From: Oscillospiraceae bacterium
GTDB taxonomy: Bacteria > Bacillota > Clostridia > Oscillospirales > Acutalibacteraceae
Reading direction: 5' to 3'
Assembly: GCA_031270785.1 (NCBI GenBank)
Contig: JAISWM010000040.1
Span: 1-10,182, forward strand
Length of the DNA: 10,182 nt
Shown: positions 6,012 through 10,182 of the stretch, in pieces
Numbering within the stretch: position 1 is the stretch's first letter
How the letters are laid out: each line of letters begins with the position of its first letter
Notes under the pieces: generated by a model
What the model saw: only the letters and a program-made list of their open reading frames with translations
Databases searched by the model: none
What the model was told of the DNA's origin: nothing
Translations under genes and position numbers: made by a program

Positions 6012-7205
6012 TTACTTGTCATTTAAATGTAAAATCCCCGGCAGTTCTTTCCCCTCTAAAAACTGAAGGGAGGCTCCTCCGCCCGTGGATATATGAGTCA
6101 TTTTATCTGCAAATCCAAGTTTTTCTATGGCGGCGGCAGAATCTCCCCCCCCTATAATTGATACCGCGCCGCTATCAGCTATTGCTTTTGCAACTGCTAT
6201 AGTCCCGTTTGCAAAATTGTCCCACTCTGAAACTCCCATTGGGCCGTTCCACACTACTGTCCCGGCGTCTTTTATCGCTTCAGAAAAAAGCTCCGCGGTC
6301 TTTGTTCCAATATCAAGACCCATCCAACCATCCGGAATTTTATCCGCGTCTACAATTTGCGATTCTGTATTAGGGTCGTATTCTCTGCCCACTTTGTTGT
6401 CCACCGGCAAAAATAATTTTACATTCTTTTCTTTCGCTTTTGCCACAATATCTCTTGCCAAATCAAGTTTATCGCTCTCACATAATGACGTCCCTATAGA
6501 ATACCCCAAGGAATTGATAAAAGTATATGCCATACCCCCTCCAATTATTAATTTATCTACTTTTTCCAGTAAACTATTAATAACTCCAATTTTATCAGAT
6601 ACTTTTGCTCCGCCTAGTATTGATATAAATGGTCTTTTGGGATTATCTAAAATTTCACTCATGGCAGACATCTCTTTTTGAATTAAAAACCCGCAAACCG
6701 CCGGCAAACATTCCGTTACTCCGGCAATAGAAGCATGCGCTCTATGGCACGTTCCAAAAGCGTCATTTACATATACGTCCGCAAAAGAAGCTAATTTTTC
6801 GGAAAATTTAGGGTCATTCTCTTCTTCTTCTTTATGAAAACGCAAATTCTCCAACAAACAAATTTCTCCGTTTTTTAATTGCGATATTGTTGTTTCGGCA
6901 CTTTCACCTATGACGTCCCGCGCAAATTTAACATCCATATTTAGCGATTTTGACAACTCTTTTGCAACAAATTCCAAAGAAAATTTTTTATTAAATTTTC
7001 CTTTCGGCCTTCCAAGGTGAGAGCAAAGTATTACTTTTGCCTTGTTGTCAACGAGATATTTTATTGTTTTTAAAGATTCGTCTATCCTTTTTGTGTCCGT
7101 TATATTTCCGTTTTCATCAAACGGTACGTTGAAATCGCAACGAACTAAAACTTTTTTGTTGGTCACATCAATATCTGATACTGTTTTTTTATTTAAATAA
7201 TTCAT
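6012..7205 (-). CDS. pgk: Phosphoglycerate kinase
   Basis: A 397-residue enzyme of the usual length for the family. It converts 1,3-bisphosphoglycerate and ADP to 3-phosphoglycerate and ATP in glycolysis, in the cytoplasm. Diagnostic motifs are seen in order: VRCDFNVP (21-28, substrate aspartate and asparagine), CSHLGRP (61-67), ENLRF (119-123), NDAFGTCHRAHAS (147-159), GGAKVSDKI (199-207), WNGPMGV (about 318-324), GGGDSAAA (352-359) and STGGGASL (373-380). The sequence appears intact. The ATG at 7205 is preceded by GGAAGG (7219-7214), 8 bases upstream. In many Firmicutes pgk is clustered with gap, tpiA and other glycolytic genes; here neither neighbour is glycolytic. Promoter not identified with confidence. 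Confidence 0.97.
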   Translation of the reverse strand: MNYLNKKTVSDIDVTNKKVLVRCDFNVPFDENGNITDTKRIDESLKTIKYLVDNKAKVILCSHLGRPKGKFNKKFSLEFVAKELSKSLNMDVKFARDVIGESAETTISQLKNGEICLLENLRFHKEEEENDPKFSEKLASFADVYVNDAFGTCHRAHASIAGVTECLPAVCGFLIQKEMSAMSEILDNPKRPFISILGGAKVSDKIGVINSLLEKVDKLIIGGGMAYTFINSLGYSIGTSLCESDKLDLARDIVAKAKEKNVKLFLPVDNKVGREYDPNTESQIVDADKIPDGWMGLDIGTKTAELFSEAIKDAGTVVWNGPMGVSEWDNFANGTIAVAKAIADSGAVSIIGGGDSAAAIEKLGFADKMTHISTGGGASLQFLEGKELPGILHLNDK

Positions 7206-7226
7206 GGAAACATCCTTCCCGCAGAT

Positions 7227-7250
7227 TATAGCTGTTACTCTTGAAAAAAC
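7227..7250. mobile_element. Possible solo family B end in the pgk leader
   Basis: TATAGCTGTTACTCTTGAAA starts with the 10-bp family B terminal repeat and shares the later TTGAAAA with the right end of the full copies. On the minus strand it reads AACAGCTATAAT, 22 bases before the pgk start. No second end is visible. Confidence 0.4.
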
Positions 7251-7282
7251 CTACATACCCGCCCTTTTTCCGCAAACAATCG

Positions 7283-7371
7283 GGTGATGGTCCAAATCAG
7301 TTGGTACTCTCTTTTCCCCCGCTAAAACGCAGGGGTGAAAGAAGGAATTCCAACTATTTTCGGACATGGCC
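7283..7371 (-). mobile_element. Family A palindromic element upstream of pgk
   Basis: Starts GGTGATGGTCCAAATCAGTT, has a core around CCCCCGC / GCAGGGG, and ends TTCCAACTATTTTCGGACAT then GGCC. It serves as the uninterrupted reference for the B-in-A insertion at 9545-9747. No clear flanking duplication was found. Confidence 0.8.
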
Positions 7372-7422
7372 GACAGCGGAAAAAGAGTTATGAAAAATCG
7401 GACATTTTCCAAAAGTATCCAC

Positions 7423-7540
7423 TATAGCTGTTACGATTTAAAACAGTCCTCAAAAGTAAATTTATCCGTGCACTTTCTCCCAACCCGACGGCTGTGAGAA
7501 AGTTGTAAAAATCAAACGCTTTTCAAACGAAACAGCTATA
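7423..7540. mobile_element. Family B miniature element, copy 1
   Basis: Terminal inverted repeats TATAGCTGTT (7423-7432) and AACAGCTATA (7531-7540) are perfectly complementary. If the outer TA is the target duplication, the element is 7425-7538 (114 bp), a pattern known for IS630/Tc1-mariner derivatives. A decayed internal hairpin begins at ACTTTCTCC (7472). It lacks coding capacity and would need a transposase in trans. It lies 26 bases beyond the rnpB 3' end. Confidence 0.8.
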
Positions 7541-7811
7541 TAACATATGATTATCAATAAATATTTGAGTATACCGATAAGCCGAATTCTGTCGAGAGTA
7601 ATTATCTATCTTAGCTGTGCGTTGCCGTCACCAGCATAGTGCCACCTTTAAGTGAATGCCGCCGAGCAAGCGTTTAATACATCCACAAACCACGGTGTTG
7701 CTCCAAATAGGGTTTACACAGCTATTTAGTCTCCTAAATACTGGTGAGCTCTTACCTCGCCTTTTCAACCTTACCATATCATAGTAAAAATCATTTATGA
7801 AGTATAAACTC

Positions 7812-7898
7812 GGTCGTGCCTGAAATAGTTGAAACTTCTTTTTTCTCCCACGCGTTCTGGCGGGGAGGAAAATATTATCAACTAATTTGACCCACACC
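7812..7898 (+). mobile_element. Family A element nested in the rnpB insertion, copy 1
   Basis: Starts GGTCGTGCCTGAAATAGTTG and ends ATTATCAACTAATTTGACCC then ACAC, same orientation as the 226-615 array. The core is degenerate (CCCACGCG / GGCGGGGAGG). No clear flanking duplication. Confidence 0.75.
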
Positions 7899-7918
7899 CC
7901 GTTTTTGCTCCCGACTTT

Positions 7919-8007
7919 GGATCATGTCTTAAAATAGTTGAAACTTCTTTTTTCTCCTCCCCGCGTTCAGCGGGGGGAAAGATATCATCAACTAATTTGA
8001 CCCACAA
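7919..8007 (+). mobile_element. Family A element nested in the rnpB insertion, copy 2
   Basis: Starts GGATCATGTCTTAAAATAGT and ends CATCAACTAATTTGACCCAC then AA. It is flanked by CCCGACTTT (7910-7918) and CCTGACTTT (8008-8016), an 8-of-9 match that fits a 9-bp target duplication like those at 9536/9748 and 9887/9970. Confidence 0.78.
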
Positions 8008-8201
8008 CCTGACTTTATTGTGGGAGAAAACAAAAATGTCATTGTTTTTAAAAAAATCTCACTATAATATATGGCGGTAATTTTCTGTTGCACTTTCCCT
8101 AGGGTCGCCCCCGGCGGCTGTTAGCCGTTATTTTGCTCTGTGGAGTTCGGACTTTCCTCACATATTGTTAATATGCGCAATTACTTAGTATACTCGCTAA
8201 T

Positions 8202-8230
8202 AAGTTACTATGATATTTTCAAAATGTCAA
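8202..8230 (-). promoter_or_regulatory. Probable rnpB promoter
   Basis: On the minus strand a consensus TTGACA (8230-8225), a 17-base spacer and a weak TAACTT (8207-8202). It ends 7 bases before the predicted first base of the P1 helix, the distance expected for a transcription start. It fits in the short gap between the preceding gene's stop and rnpB. Confidence 0.6.
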
Positions 8231-8237
8231 CAATAAA

Positions 8238-9524
8238 CTATAATAATGCTGCCAAAATTCCAAGTGCCGTTATGATATATTTCCCATACTTGGCTACAAA
8301 TGTTATTATTGCGTGTGGTTTGGACGTATTCAACTGCGCCATAGTTGATTGCAGTTTTGCAATATTGGGATTATCGTTTAAATTTTCTAATTTTTCTAAC
8401 ACTTTGTAAAACTCTTTATTTATCTTTAGCGCGTTTTGTCCCATTTCTTCCGGTCTGTTTTCATCCCATTTTACTTTTTCAGCTACAGTTTCTATGTCAT
8501 TTAGAAGCTCTTTAATTTTTTTAGTTACTGAAATAATTTTAGTTTTCCTTTGTTCTTCTGTAGTATTTGGATCTTTCAATATTTCAAAAACTTCATTTGC
8601 AAGGTTAACCATTTCTTTAAGAAGAGACTTTAGTGTAACAAGTAACCCAACAATAGAGTCGTCACAATATTTTATGCTTTTTAATATTTGTTCTACTATT
8701 TTTTTAATATTTTTTAATTTTAATTTAAGAAGTGATGTTTTGGTATCGATTTCCGGTATGGAATCGCTACACATTTCAATTTTTTTACCCTTTTGCCCCT
8801 CAACCGCTGCGCCAGAATTGGCTATTAACCAACTGCAGGGATATAAAACGCCTTGTTCTATTCGTACGACTACTTTTTCTGTAACTACTTTGAGCTGTTT
8901 AGCATTTTCTTCAAAAAAACGCTGAGCATGATGAGTTTTCTTTTTTAATGCTTTTTCATTTGCTACTATTGTCGTTGCGGCTAAAAATATCGGCTCTATA
9001 ATACCTTGCTGTATTAAATTAAAAATTTTTACACTTTTGTGTCCATTGCCATCACCACGCTTCCATTTAAAATCAATATCGTCGAATTTATGGTGGCACT
9101 GTTCCCAGATTTTTTTACTTTTAATCCGTTCAATTAATTTTAAACAGTCTTCATAATAAGCACGTAAAGATAGGAATAATTTATCCAAATCCTTGATATT
9201 AGTTATAATTACTACAGGGCTAAAATATGCTGTGCACACTTTTTTGTATTGCGTTAAGAAATTTGATAGTATGTCGACTATTATGTCGCATTGGTTATCA
9301 GTTCGCTGGTATAATTTTTCAAAAGAAATTTCTCTAAAAGTAAACGTTTGTTGCCCTATTAATTTTCTTAAAACTTTAATTTCTATTAGCATACGCCTAT
9401 CACATTCTAACAAAGGATCGATATCTTCCCGAGATATTGCGCATTGATAGCTACATTTTACAATTTTTTGAACATACCTTGGCAATTCATTTGGTTGTAC
9501 TTTTTCTATATTAGGTGGCGACAT
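8238..9524 (-). CDS. Unrecognised helical protein with C-terminal hydrophobic tail
   Basis: I do not recognise this 428-residue protein. It is lysine- and glutamate-rich and largely helical by composition, with amphipathic, possibly coiled-coil stretches around residues 262-320 and 325-395. There is no signal peptide. The last ~25 residues (404-428, including KYIITALGILAALL) form a single hydrophobic segment at the very C-terminus, the layout of a tail-anchored membrane protein. I place the start at ATG 9524 because AAGGAG (9538-9533) lies 8 bases upstream of it; the GTG at 9533 overlaps that site and the ATG at 9530 is only 2 bases away. A consensus promoter lies at 9801-9774, about 250 bases upstream. 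Helical pore-forming or effector-type roles are possible but unsupported by any motif. Confidence 0.75.
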   Translation of the reverse strand: MSPPNIEKVQPNELPRYVQKIVKCSYQCAISREDIDPLLECDRRMLIEIKVLRKLIGQQTFTFREISFEKLYQRTDNQCDIIVDILSNFLTQYKKVCTAYFSPVVIITNIKDLDKLFLSLRAYYEDCLKLIERIKSKKIWEQCHHKFDDIDFKWKRGDGNGHKSVKIFNLIQQGIIEPIFLAATTIVANEKALKKKTHHAQRFFEENAKQLKVVTEKVVVRIEQGVLYPCSWLIANSGAAVEGQKGKKIEMCSDSIPEIDTKTSLLKLKLKNIKKIVEQILKSIKYCDDSIVGLLVTLKSLLKEMVNLANEVFEILKDPNTTEEQRKTKIISVTKKIKELLNDIETVAEKVKWDENRPEEMGQNALKINKEFYKVLEKLENLNDNPNIAKLQSTMAQLNTSKPHAIITFVAKYGKYIITALGILAALL

Positions 9525-9544
9525 AAACATCACTCCTTTATTGA

Positions 9545-9747
9545 GTGGTGGGCCAAATTAGTTGATAATATCTTTTCCCCCGCTAGTATGCGGGGATGAA
9601 AGAAAGGATTTCAACTATAGCTGTTACGATTTAAAACAGCCCTCAAAAGTAAATTTATCCGTGTACTTTCTCCCAGCCGACGGCTGGGAGAAAGTTATAG
9701 AAATCAGACGCTTTTCAAACGGAACAGCTATATTTTTAGACATGACC
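9545..9747 (-). mobile_element. Family A element interrupted by family B, in a gene leader
   Basis: Starts GTGGTGGGCCAAATTAGTTG; its far end, TTTTTAGACATGACC, is separated from the rest by a complete B element. Exact 9-bp direct repeats CTTTATTGA flank the whole unit (9536-9544 and 9748-9756), the clearest target duplication for family A here. The inner copy overlaps the ribosome binding site of the 428-residue gene. Confidence 0.85.
9616..9732. mobile_element. Family B miniature element, copy 2, inserted in family A
   Basis: Ends TATAGCTGTT (9616-9625) and AACAGCTATA (9723-9732). Compared with the uninterrupted A copy at 7283-7371 (CAACTATTTTCGGACAT), the insertion duplicates TA exactly, giving element 9618-9730 (113 bp). 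An internal perfect 14-bp stem ACTTTCTCCCAGCC / GGCTGGGAGAAAGT with loop GAC spans 9665-9695. Confidence 0.85.
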
Positions 9748-9773
9748 CTTTATTGAATATGAAATTATAATTC

Positions 9774-9801
9774 ATTATATATTTTTGATAAAAAATGTCA
9801 A
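9774..9801 (-). promoter_or_regulatory. Consensus promoter of the 428-residue gene
   Basis: On the minus strand TTGACA (9801-9796), 16 bases, then TATAAT (9779-9774), both perfect. Transcription would start near 9767, giving a leader of about 240 bases. Removing the A/B insertion with one duplicated 9-mer (212 bp) leaves a leader of about 30 bases, an ordinary length. Confidence 0.75.
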
Positions 9802-9860
9802 GTGATTGTTTTTATTTATATTTATTTTTTAAAAAACAACTTTTCACATAACACCTGATT

Positions 9861-10066
9861 TATAGTTGTTTTACTTAAAAAAATCATACTCTTTTGTGGG
9901 TTGTGGGTCAAATTAGTTGATAATAGCTTTCCCCTACCACCGGCAGTGAAGAGACCCCAAAAACCAATTTACTCTTTTCAAGTGTACAGTGACATTTTTG
10001 TTTCCCCCCCGCCTATGGCGGGGGGAAACGTAAATAATACCACGTTTTTAAATGATTTTTGTTATA
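9861..10066. mobile_element. Family C element interrupted by an A-like insertion
   Basis: Left end TATAGTTGTTTTACTTAAAA, right end AATGATTTTTGTTATA. The core is CCCCCGCC TAT GGCGGGGG near 10006-10025, followed by AAACGTAAATAATAC, matching the inverted inner arm of the C copy at 2278-2381. Removing the inserted 74 bp plus one 9-bp repeat leaves about 122 bp. The palindrome is less regular than in the other copies. Confidence 0.6.
9896..9969 (-). mobile_element. Shortened family A-like element with 9-bp duplication
   Basis: Begins GTGGGTTGTGGGTCAAATTA and continues GTTGATAATAG, the normal end of family A. The rest (to CCCCAAAAACCAATT) does not match the standard second arm. Perfect 9-bp direct repeats TACTCTTTT flank it (9887-9895 and 9970-9978), so it moved as a unit despite its short, diverged form. 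Confidence 0.65.
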
Positions 10067-10182
10067 ATAGACCTGTCCGTAAATCTCACAGAGCGCAAAC
10101 TATCGAAAAATGCATCACTTAAAAAATGGCTTTGCATCAAAATCTCCTTGGAGTATCTTCATACGCCGTCGTCGATTTTGGT
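10067..10182. other. Window end, unassigned
   Basis: No gene can be supported. On the minus strand AAGGAG precedes an ATG that opens a frame of about 29 codons, ending inside the family C element, so it could be the truncated end of a small gene. On the plus strand an ATG at 10126 opens a frame that runs off the window, but it lacks a ribosome binding site. Confidence 0.3.

Larger units (their letters stand above)
7780..8066. mobile_element. Family C element inside rnpB, itself carrying two family A copies
   Basis: Left end CATAGTAAAAAT (7780-7791), right end ATCTCACTATA (8056-8066). Subtracting the two A copies (about 90 bp each) leaves about 104-110 bp, the size of the intact C element at 2278-2381. 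The remaining C parts still match it: GTTTTTGCTCCC and GGGAGAAAACAAAAATG form its inner arms. The element therefore appears to have entered rnpB before A entered it. Confidence 0.75.
7567..8195 (-). ncRNA. rnpB: RNase P RNA (rnpB), type A, with a ~287-bp insertion
   Basis: This is the catalytic RNA that matures tRNA 5' ends. On the minus strand the conserved blocks appear in order: GAGGAAAGTCC (8159-8149), GGAAAGTGCAACAGAAA (8098-8082), GGTAAGAGCTCACC (7756-7743), AAACCCTATTTGGAGCAACA (7715-7696) and CGACAGAATTCGGCTTATCG (7594-7575). The ends pair as helix P1: GAGTATAC (8195-8188) with GTATACTC (7574-7567). The usual CCGGG/CCCGG contact is CCGAA/TTCGG here, a paired change that argues for a working molecule. 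Without the insertion the RNA would be about 340 nt, normal for type A. Between CCGCCATAT and ATATGGTAAGG, the place of the variable helix P12, a family C element carrying two family A elements has been inserted. Flank and insert form one continuous helix, so the catalytic core may be undisturbed. Whether the insertion is retained in the RNA is not known. Confidence 0.92.

Noticed and set aside
6127..6681. 184-residue plus-strand frame
   Set aside because: Antisense shadow of pgk, which is intact and fully conserved.
7225..7230. TATAAT as the -10 box of the pgk promoter
   Set aside because: The implied transcription start falls within the ribosome binding site at 7214-7219, and there is no good -35 box.
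7628..7897. 89-residue minus-strand reading frame
   Set aside because: It lies within rnpB and its inserted elements, has no ribosome binding site, and its sequence is explained by the RNA gene.
8140..8409. 89-residue plus-strand reading frame
   Set aside because: It starts inside rnpB and runs antisense to the C-terminus of the 428-residue gene, without a ribosome binding site.
10126..10182. Start of a plus-strand gene running off the window
   Set aside because: No ribosome binding site and only 19 codons are visible, too little to support.

Overview
The window looks like an accessory region of a low-GC Firmicute, probably a host-associated member of the Clostridia. The evidence is an AT-rich sequence with strong AAGGAG-type ribosome binding sites, consensus TTGACA/TATAAT promoters, an ancestral (type A) RNase P RNA, a BppU-type phage baseplate protein, and two secreted eukaryotic-like signalling proteins. 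The lineage and an intracellular lifestyle (for example a protist endosymbiont) are inferences; nothing here names a species.

Layout: 1-225 holds no gene I can support. 226-615 is a four-copy tandem array of a palindromic element (family A). 704-2263 (+) is an NhaC-family Na+/H+ antiporter. It converges, across a 104-bp palindromic element (family C), on 2382-3212 (-), a Rab/Ras-like GTPase with a signal peptide and a C-terminal membrane segment. 3379-4371 (-) is a complete Hanks-type Ser/Thr kinase with almost the same signal peptide. The two genes share a ~225-bp block containing a leftover gene end, a consensus promoter, the ribosome binding site and the signal-peptide codons, so an export cassette has been attached to two different eukaryotic-like domains. 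4740-5792 (+) is an orphan BppU-like/tail-fibre-like protein. 6012-7205 (-) is phosphoglycerate kinase, standing alone. 7567-8195 (-) is rnpB, not visible as an ORF: all conserved RNase P blocks are present, but its P12 region carries a ~287-bp insertion. 8238-9524 (-) is an unrecognised 428-residue helical protein with a C-terminal hydrophobic tail. The rest, up to 10182, is mobile-element sequence and an unassigned end.

The non-coding DNA is dominated by three families of small, non-coding palindromic elements. Family A is ~88 bp, with arms resembling CAAAATAGTTGAAA / TATCAACTAATTTG around a C-rich/G-rich core, and creates ~9-bp target duplications. Family B is ~114 bp, with ends TAGCTGTT / AACAGCTA and a TA duplication. 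Family C is ~104-122 bp, with ends resembling TATAGTAAAAAT / ATTTTTACTATA. They are nested inside one another: B in A at 9545-9747, two A copies in C inside rnpB, and an A-like copy in C at 9861-10066. They sit in gene leaders, directly at stop codons, and inside an essential RNA. The most notable observations are the invaded RNase P RNA and the promoter-plus-signal-peptide cassette shared by the exported GTPase and kinase, which look like effectors acting on a eukaryotic host (inference).
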